Source: Flavobacteriia bacterium
Lineage (GTDB): Bacteria; Bacteroidota; Bacteroidia; Flavobacteriales_D; Crocinitomicaceae
Direction: 5' to 3'
Assembly (NCBI GenBank): GCA_009924735.1
Contig: RFQZ01000001.1
Span: 124,001 to 188,000 of the forward strand
DNA length: 64,000 nt
Below, piece after piece: positions 8,667-16,733 of the stretch; the stretch's first letter is position 1, and every line of letters begins with the position of its first letter. Both the position numbers and the translations under genes were made by a program. The notes below the pieces were generated by a model that saw only the letters and a program-made list of their open reading frames with translations, made no database searches and was not told the origin of the DNA.

Positions 8667-9340
8667 ATTTTCTTGAAGGAGAAGTCCTATTGATTGACAA
8701 AGCATATGGTTGGACCTCCTTCGATGTTGTTAACAAGATACGTTGGAACCTCAAAAAAAAATTGGATGTAAAAAACATTAAAGTGGGTCATGCGGGCACG
8801 CTTGATCCATTAGCGACCGGATTGTTGATCATCTGCACAGGAAAAAAAACCAAAACCATCGAGTCCTTGATGGTAGGAAAAAAAACCTACACAGGGACCT
8901 TCTTAGTGGGTAAAACCACACCTTCCTATGACTTAGAGACAGAGTTTAACCACGAATTCCCCACAGCGCATATTACCCAAGAGGCCATCCTGCAAGTAGC
9001 CAATTCCATTGTCGGTGTTCAAATGCAGGTGCCTCCACTTTTTTCTGCAAAACAAATAGACGGAAAGAGGGCTTATGAATTTGCAAGGGAAGGAAAGACA
9101 ATGGAACTTAAGGCCAATGAAATCGAAATCGAAACCTTTCTGGTAACCGCCAACCGTTTTCCCGAAATTGATTTTGAAATCACCTGTTCCAAAGGCACCT
9201 ACATACGTTCCATCGCAAGAGATTTTGGCGAGAAACTGGGTTCTGGGGCAACGTTGATAGAATTGAGAAGGACAAAATCAGGGACATTCGATTTGGCTAA
9301 CGCCTTAACCATTGATGCGTTTCTTGCTGAAATTTTTTAA
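8663..9340 (+). CDS. truB: tRNA pseudouridine-55 synthase
   Basis: 225 residues. TruB converts U55 of the tRNA T-loop to pseudouridine. The catalytic region GHAGTLDPLATGLL contains the essential Asp, and SKGTYIRSIARDFG is the conserved C-terminal RNA-contact motif. The protein lacks a C-terminal PUA extension, as in other Bacteroidota. The start is ATG at 8663, overlapping the uppP stop by 4 nt; an upstream in-frame start at 8606 would sit well inside uppP. Confidence 0.95.
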   Translation: MNFLEGEVLLIDKAYGWTSFDVVNKIRWNLKKKLDVKNIKVGHAGTLDPLATGLLIICTGKKTKTIESLMVGKKTYTGTFLVGKTTPSYDLETEFNHEFPTAHITQEAILQVANSIVGVQMQVPPLFSAKQIDGKRAYEFAREGKTMELKANEIEIETFLVTANRFPEIDFEITCSKGTYIRSIARDFGEKLGSGATLIELRRTKSGTFDLANALTIDAFLAEIF

Positions 9341-9344
9341 TTTT

Positions 9345-9371
9345 TTGTTAACATGGAAACTTGTAAATTCG
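9345..9371 (+). promoter_or_regulatory. Promoter of the glycine-rich T9SS protein gene
   Basis: TTG (9345-9347), 16 nt, then TAAATTCG (9364-9371, one mismatch). The ATG at 9388 follows after 16 nt. Falls in the gap after truB. Confidence 0.5.
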
Positions 9372-9387
9372 TTTACAAATTACAACC

Positions 9388-11730
9388 ATGAAAAATAATT
9401 TACTACTTCTGTTTTTTGGATTGGCGTTTTCCGCTAATTTTTTATCACAATGTCAAATTTTATATGTCACCCCTACAGGTTCACCTGCGGGAGTTGGAAC
9501 CATGAATGACCCAATGGACATAGCAACGGCCTTTTTAACCGCCCCGAACAATGGGATTGTAAGATTGTCAACGGGCACCTATACCATAAGCGCTCCTCTA
9601 ACACTGAATAGCCAAAACGTGATGATTGAAGGAGGATTTATTGACACCCTTAATTGGACAAAAACCAGTTTAGCAGGGGCTACAACCATTTATAGAAACA
9701 ATAGCAACGTAGCGGGACCAAATGCAGCGCCAAGAATCACAGCCATTGAATTGGTAAATAAAACGGGATTTAGGTTTCAAGACTTCACCATTCAAACGCA
9801 AAACGCACCGGCCTCATCAGCTGCGATGCCTTACGGCGTTTCTGTATATGGGATTTACATGGACAGTTGTTCAGCGTATGACATGGTAAGATGCCAGTTT
9901 ATTTCTGGGAACGCAGGCGCAGGATTTAATGGAATTGTGGGTGCCAATGGCGCCAATGGTGCAAATGGACAACAAGGATCTACAGGAAGTTGTGATGGGA
10001 ATTACACCTGTTGTTTTGGTTCTGAATCTGCCCCGGGTGGTAACGGCGGACAAGGCGGACAAGGTGGCGCGGGTGTCGCTGGAGGCGCATCCAACAACAG
10101 CACATCTAACAACAATCCTGGCACAACAGGCACTGGAAGAAATGGCGGCGGTGGCGGTGCCGGCGGAAAAGGTGGAGGTTTTAACTGTGGTGCATGTGCG
10201 TCTGCGGTTGCGGGTTCTGCAGGAGGTGGTAGTGCTTCCGCAGGATTGAACAGTTTGGTGGGTGCTTTAGGCTCACAAGGAGACCCTGGAAACGATGGAA
10301 CAGCTGGAACGGCTGGAACGGCAGGAGTGGTTGGCGCAATTGGCGCACAAGGAGCCGCAGGCACTTTTGTTTCTGGATTTTTTAATCCGGGATCACAAGG
10401 TCAAAATGGAACCGATGGAACGGGTGGTCAAGGAGGTGCTGGCGGCGGCGGCGGCGGAAGACAAAGCTGTGCGGTATGTAACGACGGACCTGGAAATGGT
10501 GGTTCTGGCGGCGGCGGCGGCGGTCAAGGGGGTCAAGGTGGAACAGGAGGTTACGGCGGCGGCGGAAGCTTTGGTGTGTATATTCGTTTCAATGGCCCTA
10601 ACGGAAAACTTATTGATTGTTTTAGCCAAGCAGGTACGGGTGGACAAGGTGGCGTAGGAGGAAACGGAGGCGTAGGAGGTACAGGGGGCGTAGGCGGAAA
10701 CGTACTAAGCAATTGCGCTGCGGAAATTGGCGATGGAGGTGCAGGAGGTGCAGGAGGTGCAGGAGGCGCAGGAGGTAAAGGCGGAAACGGTGCAGCAGGT
10801 GTAAGTATGTCGTTATATTTAGGCGGTGGCGACACTTTGTTGGTACAAAACATCAACTTCAACCTACAGATGCAACCCGAAATTCATGTTTCTTATGCGT
10901 ATTGTTCAAATGCTTCCATTCAAGCGGAAGCAATCGGCGCAAATGCGGCAAGTTGGAACATTTCTACACCAGTGAATGTATTGGTTAGCAACACCAACCC
11001 AACCAATTTTGTGAGTGGATCTACAGGACACACGACCATTGACGCTACCATTGACAGTATGGCAATGGCCACCTATACTGATTTTGTTTACATTTCTTGT
11101 GAAAGTCAAGCTTCTGAATTTACCCAAACCATTTGTCAAGGGGAGACCGTTGTTTTAAACGGACAAACCTATTCACAAACGGGAGATTATGTAACTACTT
11201 ACAACAGTGTTCAAGGGTGTGACAGCGTTGTAACTTTGCACCTTGTGGTTGAGCAAATCACCAATGTAGTTTCGATGAACCCTGCCAATGGGCAGCAACT
11301 GGTTTCGTCAAATACCAGCGGGCTTACCTATCAGTGGATCAATTGTGTAACAGGAAGCCCCATACAAGGCGCAACGACCTCAGCTTATACCTTAACGCAA
11401 AACGGAACCTTTGGGGTGATTTCAACCAATGCCAATGGTTGTTCAGACACGTCAAATTGTATAACCATCAACAACATAGGAATTTCAGAATTCGCCTTAA
11501 GTGGATTCGCTGTAACACCAAACCCGGTGATCAATGAAATGAAGTTAACTTTTGAAGAGGCTTTTTCAGGAAACCTTACCATTGTAGATTTGGCAGGAAA
11601 AATTGTATTTGAAGCAGTGGTTCTTGGACAGAAAGAGATTCAGGTTCCATTTACAGCGCCAAAAGGAATTTACTTTGTGAATGCACAAGGGGACAACGGT
11701 GAGAAAAGTGTCCGAATTATAAAAATGTAA
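9388..11730 (+). CDS. Glycine-rich, collagen-like secreted protein with T9SS sorting domain
   Basis: 780 residues. Signal peptide at 1-20 (ends FLSQ). Residues 25-180 resemble the start of a right-handed beta-helix of the DUF1565 or pectate-lyase kind (YVTPTGSPAGVGTMNDP, then GTYTISAPLTLNSQNVMIEGG). Residues 181-471 are extremely rich in glycine, with GANGANG, GGQGGQGG and GGAGGAGG runs broken by short cysteine-containing stretches and short beta-helix-like returns. Then come a GCDSVVTLHL repeat unit common in Bacteroidota adhesins and a T9SS type A sorting domain (VTPNPVINEM to the end, VRIIKM). It is probably surface-exposed or released. No catalytic residues are visible. The glycine-rich tract is clearly more GC-rich than its surroundings because of GGN codons. 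Confidence 0.85.
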   Translation: MKNNLLLLFFGLAFSANFLSQCQILYVTPTGSPAGVGTMNDPMDIATAFLTAPNNGIVRLSTGTYTISAPLTLNSQNVMIEGGFIDTLNWTKTSLAGATTIYRNNSNVAGPNAAPRITAIELVNKTGFRFQDFTIQTQNAPASSAAMPYGVSVYGIYMDSCSAYDMVRCQFISGNAGAGFNGIVGANGANGANGQQGSTGSCDGNYTCCFGSESAPGGNGGQGGQGGAGVAGGASNNSTSNNNPGTTGTGRNGGGGGAGGKGGGFNCGACASAVAGSAGGGSASAGLNSLVGALGSQGDPGNDGTAGTAGTAGVVGAIGAQGAAGTFVSGFFNPGSQGQNGTDGTGGQGGAGGGGGGRQSCAVCNDGPGNGGSGGGGGGQGGQGGTGGYGGGGSFGVYIRFNGPNGKLIDCFSQAGTGGQGGVGGNGGVGGTGGVGGNVLSNCAAEIGDGGAGGAGGAGGAGGKGGNGAAGVSMSLYLGGGDTLLVQNINFNLQMQPEIHVSYAYCSNASIQAEAIGANAASWNISTPVNVLVSNTNPTNFVSGSTGHTTIDATIDSMAMATYTDFVYISCESQASEFTQTICQGETVVLNGQTYSQTGDYVTTYNSVQGCDSVVTLHLVVEQITNVVSMNPANGQQLVSSNTSGLTYQWINCVTGSPIQGATTSAYTLTQNGTFGVISTNANGCSDTSNCITINNIGISEFALSGFAVTPNPVINEMKLTFEEAFSGNLTIVDLAGKIVFEAVVLGQKEIQVPFTAPKGIYFVNAQGDNGEKSVRIIKM
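10735..10779 (+). repeat. Tandem 9-bp repeat in the glycine-rich tract
   Basis: Four near-perfect copies of GGAGGTGCA (Gly-Gly-Ala) followed by a diverged fifth, within the glycine-rich coding region. Such in-frame triplet-multiple repeats can change copy number without frameshift. Confidence 0.85.
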
Positions 11731-11744
11731 GCGCAAAGGCTTAC
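11727..11744. terminator. Hairpin spanning both convergent stop codons
   Basis: GTAAGC (11727-11732) pairs with GCTTAC (11739-11744) around a 6-nt loop. The 5' arm holds the stop of the glycine-rich gene and the 3' arm the stop of the XRE gene. The flanking A and T runs are short, so it may be only a weak bidirectional terminator. Confidence 0.4.
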
Positions 11745-12100
11745 TTTATCAAGTTCCTCAGGAAAAACACTTCGCCTTCTAGGTGTTGTATGCGTTGTTC
11801 GTATTGATCAATGAGTTTTTTGGTAAGCCTTGGTTCGTTGTTTTCTTCTACGATTTCGTCTTCATCGTCTTTGGTGCAGGCATTAAAAACATGATTGTGG
11901 TCAAATTCGAGAATTGAAATGGGATCAATTTCTAAAATTTTTGAGATTTCATTCAGGCGATTGATGGTAAGTTTGGTGTCACCAGATTCAATTTTTGAAT
12001 ACGCACGTGTCGTTAATCCCATTTGGGCAGCCACAAACTCTTGCGTATAGTTTTTTAATTCACGTAATTGTTTCAGCTTTTGCTCCGTGTTGTCGATCAT
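11741..12100 (-). CDS. XRE-family helix-turn-helix regulator
   Basis: About 119 residues from ATG at 12100; a TTG at 12115 would add five residues. Residues 5-62 form a Cro/C1-type helix-turn-helix (LKQLRELKNYTQEFVAAQMG, then TRAYSKIESGDTKLTINRL). The middle is acidic (KDDEDEIVEENNE) and the C-terminus (KKLIDQYEQRIQHLEGEVF) looks like a short coiled coil, probably for dimerisation. The target genes cannot be read from the sequence. It converges on the glycine-rich gene, sharing a stop-codon hairpin with it. Confidence 0.85.
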   Translation of the reverse strand: MIDNTEQKLKQLRELKNYTQEFVAAQMGLTTRAYSKIESGDTKLTINRLNEISKILEIDPISILEFDHNHVFNACTKDDEDEIVEENNEPRLTKKLIDQYEQRIQHLEGEVFFLRNLIK

Positions 12101-12221
12101 GAAGTAAAAAGACAAAAAATCCCAAAGGAATTTTCAATAAAACACGGGAAATCGGGGTGCAATCGTGGTCACCCTAATTTAATGGCGCTAGCTAAGCGAT
12201 TGGGGCTGCAGAGGTAGACAC

Positions 12222-13514
12222 CTACGCATTCATTAATTCTTGAATTTCTTCGGCTTCGATGGGAATGTCACCCATCAAGTTAAAGGGTTCTCCGTTTGCT
12301 TGAACCACCACATCGTCCTCCAAACGAATGCCAAGCCCTTCTTCGGGAATGTAAATCCCGGGTTCAACGGTAAAGACCATGTTTGCTTGAATAGGCTCGT
12401 GCCATAAACCTACGTCATGCGTATCCAAACCAAGAAAATGGGAGGTTCCGTGCATAAAGTATTTTTTGTAAGCGGGCCAATCCGGGTTTTGGGTTTTGAT
12501 GTCATTCAGGGTAATCAGCCCAAGATTCACAAGCTGTTCTTCCATCAATAAACCGACTTGTTTGTGATATTCTGCCATGATGGTTCCGGGAACCAACAGT
12601 TTTGTGGCTTCTTTTTTTACATGCAAAACGGCATTGTATACGGCCTTTTGGCGAGGGCTAAATTTTCCGTTTACGGGAATACAACGCGTTAAATCTGAGG
12701 CGTAATTTGCATATTCAGCGCCCACATCTAACAAAATGACATCCCCATCTTTACACGGTTGGTTGTTTTCAATGTAATGTAGGACACATGCATTTTTTCC
12801 TGAAGCAATGATCGGGGTGTAGGCAAAACCTTTTGAACGGTTGCGCAAAAATTCATGTGCCAATTCAGCCTCGATTTCGTATTCCCAAACACCAGGCTTG
12901 ATGAAGGCCAATAACCGCCGCACGCCAGCTTCGGTAATTTTACAAGCTTGTTGTATCAAATCCAATTCAACAGCTTCTTTAACTGAGCGAATTTTATGAA
13001 GGATGGGAGCAGACTTGTGCACTTGGTGTGCTGGATAATCTTGTTTCACTTGCTTGATAAATCGATCCTCACGGGTTTCGACCTCTGTGTTGGCACGCAA
13101 ATGTTCGTTGGTATTTAAATAGATTCCCTTTGCTTCGGCCATCATTTGTTTAAAGACGCTTGGAAATTGCTGTAACCAATACACCGTTTTGATTCCCGAT
13201 GTCAAAAAGGCGGTTTCTTTGGTTAATTTTTCTCCTTCCCAAACAGCGATTAAATCACTGGTTTCTTTTAAAAACAGAACCGCACTGTGGGCTGGATTGA
13301 CAGCATTTGGAAACAACACTAAAATAGATTCTTCTTGGTCTACACCAGATAAATAAAAAACATCTCGGTGCTGTTGAAAAGGCATTGTACTGTCCGCACT
13401 GATGGGGTAAATGTCATTTGAATTGAACACGGCCAAGCAGTTGGGTTCCATCTTTTGAATAAACTTTTCTCTGTTGGTTGTAAAGAGGGATGCCGAAATA
13501 GGGGTGTACTTCAT
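12222..13514 (-). CDS. pepP: Xaa-Pro aminopeptidase (M24B, aminopeptidase P)
   Basis: About 430 residues from ATG at 13514 (MKYTPISASLF). It removes N-terminal residues that precede proline. The N-terminal creatinase-like domain is followed by the pita-bread M24 domain with the dinuclear metal ligands visible: Asp in LLDVGAEYANYASDLTR, His in HGTSHFLGLDTHDVG, Glu in FTVEPGIYIPEEG and Glu in GIRLEDDVVV. A longer reading from 13586 overlaps the upstream lipoprotein gene and is rejected; the chosen start leaves a 10-nt gap. It is last in the minus-strand group starting at cysS. Confidence 0.93.
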   Translation of the reverse strand: MKYTPISASLFTTNREKFIQKMEPNCLAVFNSNDIYPISADSTMPFQQHRDVFYLSGVDQEESILVLFPNAVNPAHSAVLFLKETSDLIAVWEGEKLTKETAFLTSGIKTVYWLQQFPSVFKQMMAEAKGIYLNTNEHLRANTEVETREDRFIKQVKQDYPAHQVHKSAPILHKIRSVKEAVELDLIQQACKITEAGVRRLLAFIKPGVWEYEIEAELAHEFLRNRSKGFAYTPIIASGKNACVLHYIENNQPCKDGDVILLDVGAEYANYASDLTRCIPVNGKFSPRQKAVYNAVLHVKKEATKLLVPGTIMAEYHKQVGLLMEEQLVNLGLITLNDIKTQNPDWPAYKKYFMHGTSHFLGLDTHDVGLWHEPIQANMVFTVEPGIYIPEEGLGIRLEDDVVVQANGEPFNLMGDIPIEAEEIQELMNA

Positions 13515-13524
13515 GGTTTTGGGA

Positions 13525-13959
13525 TTATTTGCTAAAATGAAGTTCATGGGTGCCATTCGCCGCGCTAAATGAATACCATAATTCATCTTTGGTCAAACGT
13601 TGAAGGGTAAAGTTGGTCGCCAATACGGTCGCTGTTGGCGTAATTTTGTAGGTGCTGTCCGTGAAGATTTTTAACACTTCTTTATCCCCAGCAATGTCCC
13701 ACCCGCCATCATGTGAATGGTAAATCCCTGCAGTGTCTACATAATTGCGGTTAAAACCGCCTCCTTCGTTAAAGGTTTCTTTCAAGTTAACAACCCAAAT
13801 TTCATTGGAGTAATCAAAATTATTGAGGTAATATTCCTTTAGTTTCCACGTGCCATAAATGTGTTGTTTGGATAGCTTATGAAGACCACCCTCTGGATAT
13901 TTTTTACATCCAAAAAGCGCAAGTGTGCATAGGCAGAGGACAAAAAATGATTTTTTCAT
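13525..13959 (-). CDS. Small lipoprotein, lipocalin-like
   Basis: 144 residues. The N-terminus is a lipoprotein signal (KKSFFVLCLCTLALFGCKK) with the lipidated cysteine at residue 18. The remainder, with GTWKLKEYYLNN, a central GGWDIAGDKEVLKIF and a closing DELWYSFS, has the strand-rich pattern of Bacteroidota lipocalin-like lipoproteins. The function is unknown. It lies between the gamma carbonic anhydrase-like gene (32-nt gap) and pepP (10-nt gap), so it is probably co-transcribed with them. Confidence 0.75.
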   Translation of the reverse strand: MKKSFFVLCLCTLALFGCKKYPEGGLHKLSKQHIYGTWKLKEYYLNNFDYSNEIWVVNLKETFNEGGGFNRNYVDTAGIYHSHDGGWDIAGDKEVLKIFTDSTYKITPTATVLATNFTLQRLTKDELWYSFSAANGTHELHFSK

Positions 13960-13991
13960 AAGCGTTTTTTACAAATTAAATAAAAATAAAA

Positions 13992-14516
13992 TTAGGGAAG
14001 GTCATTTTGAAACCAGCTGGCATAGAGGGTGTAGTTTTTTGCAATTCTTTCAACCTCTCCTTCAAACAACGCGGGGGACAGGGTCTTTACTTTTTTAGCG
14101 GGTACACCTGCATATACGCTCCAACGCTCAATCCTTGTGTTTTCTAGAACCACAGCTCCGGCTGCGACAATACAATTGGCCTCAACATGACAATTATCCA
14201 TAATGATCGCGCCCATGCCAATGAGTACGTTGTCTTCAATGGTACATCCGTGGACCAAAGCATTGTGCCCGATTGAAACTGAATTTCCGATGTTTACTTT
14301 GGTCTTTTCATAGGTACAATGCAAAACAGCACCATCCTGAATGTTGACCTGGTTCCCTATGCGTATGGAATTCACGTCTCCGCGCACCACGGCATTAAAC
14401 CAAACAGAGCAGTTATCGCCCATGACGACATCTCCAATTACAGTGGCGTTTTCAGCCAAGTAGCAGTTGTTTCCGAACGCGGGGTTTTTTCCCCGACAAG
14501 GTTTGATCAGTGCCAT
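13992..14516 (-). CDS. Gamma carbonic anhydrase-like hexapeptide-repeat protein
   Basis: 174 residues forming a left-handed beta-helix from isoleucine/valine-led hexapeptide repeats (ATVIGDVVMGDNCSVWFNAV, then VRGDVNSIRIG). The metal-site pattern of the gamma-CA family is visible: His in AVLHCTYEK and two His in SIGHNALVHG. The C-terminal YAGVPAKKVKTLSP is typical of YrdA and PaaY-type members. Zinc binding is likely; carbonic anhydrase activity is not certain because many homologues lack it. It begins one base after the cysS stop. Confidence 0.88.
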   Translation of the reverse strand: MALIKPCRGKNPAFGNNCYLAENATVIGDVVMGDNCSVWFNAVVRGDVNSIRIGNQVNIQDGAVLHCTYEKTKVNIGNSVSIGHNALVHGCTIEDNVLIGMGAIIMDNCHVEANCIVAAGAVVLENTRIERWSVYAGVPAKKVKTLSPALFEGEVERIAKNYTLYASWFQNDLP

Positions 14517-14517
14517 A

Positions 14518-15972
14518 TTATGTCCAACTTGTTCCTTCTTTATTGTCTTTTATTTGAATGCCGGCTTTTTCCAAGCCCTCTCGAATCATGTCTGACATGT
14601 TCCAGTTTTTTTGTTCGCGTGCTTGCTGACGCAAGGCAACGATTACTTCCATGACTCCTTCAAGCCGTTTGTTCTCTTCTTTTTTTACTGGCTCGATTCC
14701 CAACACACCATGTACCATGTTTGTAAAGATTGACTTCAGCAAGTTCAGGTCTTCTTGCGTTAACTGCTCTTTTCCATCGCAAAGCAAATGAACGTGTTTT
14801 ACAACATCAAAGAGCGTTGCAATTAAAATAGGGGCATTGAAATCATCACAAATTGCGTCACTCGTTGCTTTAATGATATCGGAAACAAGAAAAGAAGAAC
14901 TTTGGCTTGGTTCGATTTTTTCCATCAATGACATTCCCTCCATTAACCTTTCAAACCCTTTTTCAGATGCATTGATGGCTTCTTTTGTAAAGTCTAAGGT
15001 GCTCCTGTAGTGGGATTGAAGCATAAAAAACCGAACGACAGAAGGAGAGTAAGGCTTATCAAATAAAGGAGAGCTTCCTTCGATGATTTCCTTTGGAAGG
15101 AAAAAATTTCCTAAGGATTTACTCATTTTTTGACCGTTAACATTGAGCATGTTTGCATGAAGCCAAAAACGGGCAGGGTTGCAACCAAAGGCACCACAAT
15201 TTTGTGCAATTTCATCCTCGTGGTGAGGAAATTTTAAGTCCATTCCGCCGCCGTGAATGTCAAAAGATTTACCAAGGTATTTCGTGGACATCGCAGTGCA
15301 TTCAATGTGCCAGCCTGGATTCCCATCTCCCCAAGGCGAACGCCAAATTTGCATGTCTTCGGCATGTGCTTTTTTCCACAATGCGAAATCCGCAAAAAAT
15401 CTTTTTTCACCTTGCGATTGGAGGGTTCGGGTTTCTGCTTCGAGTTCATCTACTTTTCGACCACTTAAGGTGCCATAGGGGTAATCGTTCATATAGGCTC
15501 GAACGTCAAAATAGACAGAACCATTTGTGACATACGCGTAGCCGTTGGACAAAATCTTTTCTATGGCCTCAATTTGTTCTTGTATGTGGCTTGTAGCCGT
15601 TGGTTCAATGCTTGGAGGAAGCAAGTTGTATAACTGTTGAAGCGTCTGAAATTTAACATTGTACTTATATACAATTTCCAACGATTGCAATTGTTCTGCC
15701 TTTGCGACCTTCCCGATGCTGTCAACCTCCTGACCCGCACTGTTGGTGATGTGACCTGCGTCGGTAATGTTCCGAACGTATTTAACATCATAACCAAGGT
15801 GGAGAAGACATCGATAAATAAAGTCAAAATTGATAAAGGTGCGCATGTTACCCATGTGTGGCTCGCTGTAGAGGGTTGGACCACAAACATACATTCCGAT
15901 TTTACCGGGTACAAGGGGAATAAATTCTTCCTTTTTTCCTGAGAGGCTGTTGTAAATGTGAAGCTTCTGCAC
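14518..15972 (-). CDS. cysS: Cysteinyl-tRNA synthetase
   Basis: About 484 residues. A class I synthetase charging tRNA-Cys. The HIGH motif appears as PHMGNMRTF after MYVCGPTLY, whose Cys is a zinc ligand; the other ligands lie in GWHIECTAM and HHEDEIAQ. The KMSKS loop is KMSKSLGNF. No ATG fits; I choose GTG at 15972, giving MQKLHIYNSLSG, the usual N-terminus. Supporting this, a clear TACCTTTG promoter element lies 13 nt upstream of that GTG, so the longer reading from 16038 would begin upstream of transcription. It heads a four-gene minus-strand group. Confidence 0.95.
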   Translation of the reverse strand: MQKLHIYNSLSGKKEEFIPLVPGKIGMYVCGPTLYSEPHMGNMRTFINFDFIYRCLLHLGYDVKYVRNITDAGHITNSAGQEVDSIGKVAKAEQLQSLEIVYKYNVKFQTLQQLYNLLPPSIEPTATSHIQEQIEAIEKILSNGYAYVTNGSVYFDVRAYMNDYPYGTLSGRKVDELEAETRTLQSQGEKRFFADFALWKKAHAEDMQIWRSPWGDGNPGWHIECTAMSTKYLGKSFDIHGGGMDLKFPHHEDEIAQNCGAFGCNPARFWLHANMLNVNGQKMSKSLGNFFLPKEIIEGSSPLFDKPYSPSVVRFFMLQSHYRSTLDFTKEAINASEKGFERLMEGMSLMEKIEPSQSSSFLVSDIIKATSDAICDDFNAPILIATLFDVVKHVHLLCDGKEQLTQEDLNLLKSIFTNMVHGVLGIEPVKKEENKRLEGVMEVIVALRQQAREQKNWNMSDMIREGLEKAGIQIKDNKEGTSWT

Positions 15973-15985
15973 AATTTTGTTTTTA

Positions 15986-15993
15986 CAAAGGTA
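15986..15993 (-). promoter_or_regulatory. -7 element of cysS
   Basis: TACCTTTG on the minus strand, an exact consensus match, 13 nt before the GTG at 15972. It decides the cysS start. Confidence 0.6.
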
Positions 15994-16053
15994 AATAAAC
16001 GCTGTTAAAAGTAATTTGAAGCGGGGAGAAATACCCACATTTCTAGAATTCCT

Positions 16054-16061
16054 TATTTTTG
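16054..16061 (+). promoter_or_regulatory. -7 element of ispD, close to the start codon
   Basis: TATTTTTG, an exact consensus match, ends 3 nt before the ATG at 16065. The predicted transcript would begin at the start codon. No TTG at -33 was found. Confidence 0.55.
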
Positions 16062-16064
16062 AGC

Positions 16065-16733
16065 ATGTTGAAATGGAGTGTTATAATCCCTGCCGGAGGA
16101 ATGGGAAGAAGAATGGGAAGCGCGGTGCCGAAACAATTTTTGGAATTGGACGGACGCCCCTTGATTTTTCACACCATAGGGGTGATGTTGAAATACTTCG
16201 ATCAACCACAGGTTTTGGTTCCCGTACCAAAAGATTGGATTGAACAAGCGAGGACACTATGGCTAAAAGATGCGCTAGATGGAGAGGTGCTGTTTATTGA
16301 AGGAGGAGAAGAAAGGTATGATTCCATAAACAACGCTTTACCGATGGTTCGTGGAAAATACGTTGCCATTCATGATGCGGTGCGACCCTTTGTTTCGAAA
16401 GAAACCATCGAAAGGCTCAAGAAAGGCATGGAAAAAAACGATGCGGTTGTTCCGGTTCTGAACATGAAAGAATCCCTCCGGATCCGTCAAAAAGAAGGCT
16501 CCCTGGCTTTAGACCGCTCTCTTTATGTTTCCGTTCACACTCCCCAATGTTTTGCATACGAACTCATTTGCAAAGCCTACGACCAAGAATTTGACGAGCG
16601 GGTAACCGACGACGCCTGTTTGGCGGAACGGATGGGTGAAAAAGTCACCTTAGTTGAGAGCAACGAAGAAAACATCAAAATAACCACGCCAATGGATTGG
16701 CTTTTGGCGCAACAATTAATAGCGAGAAGATGA
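16065..16733 (+). CDS. ispD: 2-C-methyl-D-erythritol 4-phosphate cytidylyltransferase
   Basis: 222 residues. IspD couples MEP to CTP in the non-mevalonate isoprenoid pathway. The nucleotide-binding signature PAGGMGRRMGSAVPKQF is at residues 9-25; the conserved HDAVRPFV and VTDDA segments follow. The start is ATG at 16065 (MLKWSVIIPAGG); a TTG two codons earlier overlaps the promoter element. It is divergent from cysS, and its TGA overlaps the ATG of ldcA by 4 nt, so the two are translationally coupled. Confidence 0.95.
   Translation: MLKWSVIIPAGGMGRRMGSAVPKQFLELDGRPLIFHTIGVMLKYFDQPQVLVPVPKDWIEQARTLWLKDALDGEVLFIEGGEERYDSINNALPMVRGKYVAIHDAVRPFVSKETIERLKKGMEKNDAVVPVLNMKESLRIRQKEGSLALDRSLYVSVHTPQCFAYELICKAYDQEFDERVTDDACLAERMGEKVTLVESNEENIKITTPMDWLLAQQLIARR

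Noticed and set aside
10002-10862. Several reading frames on both strands through the glycine-rich region, including proline-rich ones on the minus strand
   Set aside because: GC-rich GGN repeats lack stop codons in other frames. The plus-strand frame has a signal peptide, flanking domains and a T9SS end; the others have none.
13515-13586. Longer N-terminus for the aminopeptidase
   Set aside because: It overlaps the lipoprotein gene, and the family N-terminus starts at the ATG at 13514.
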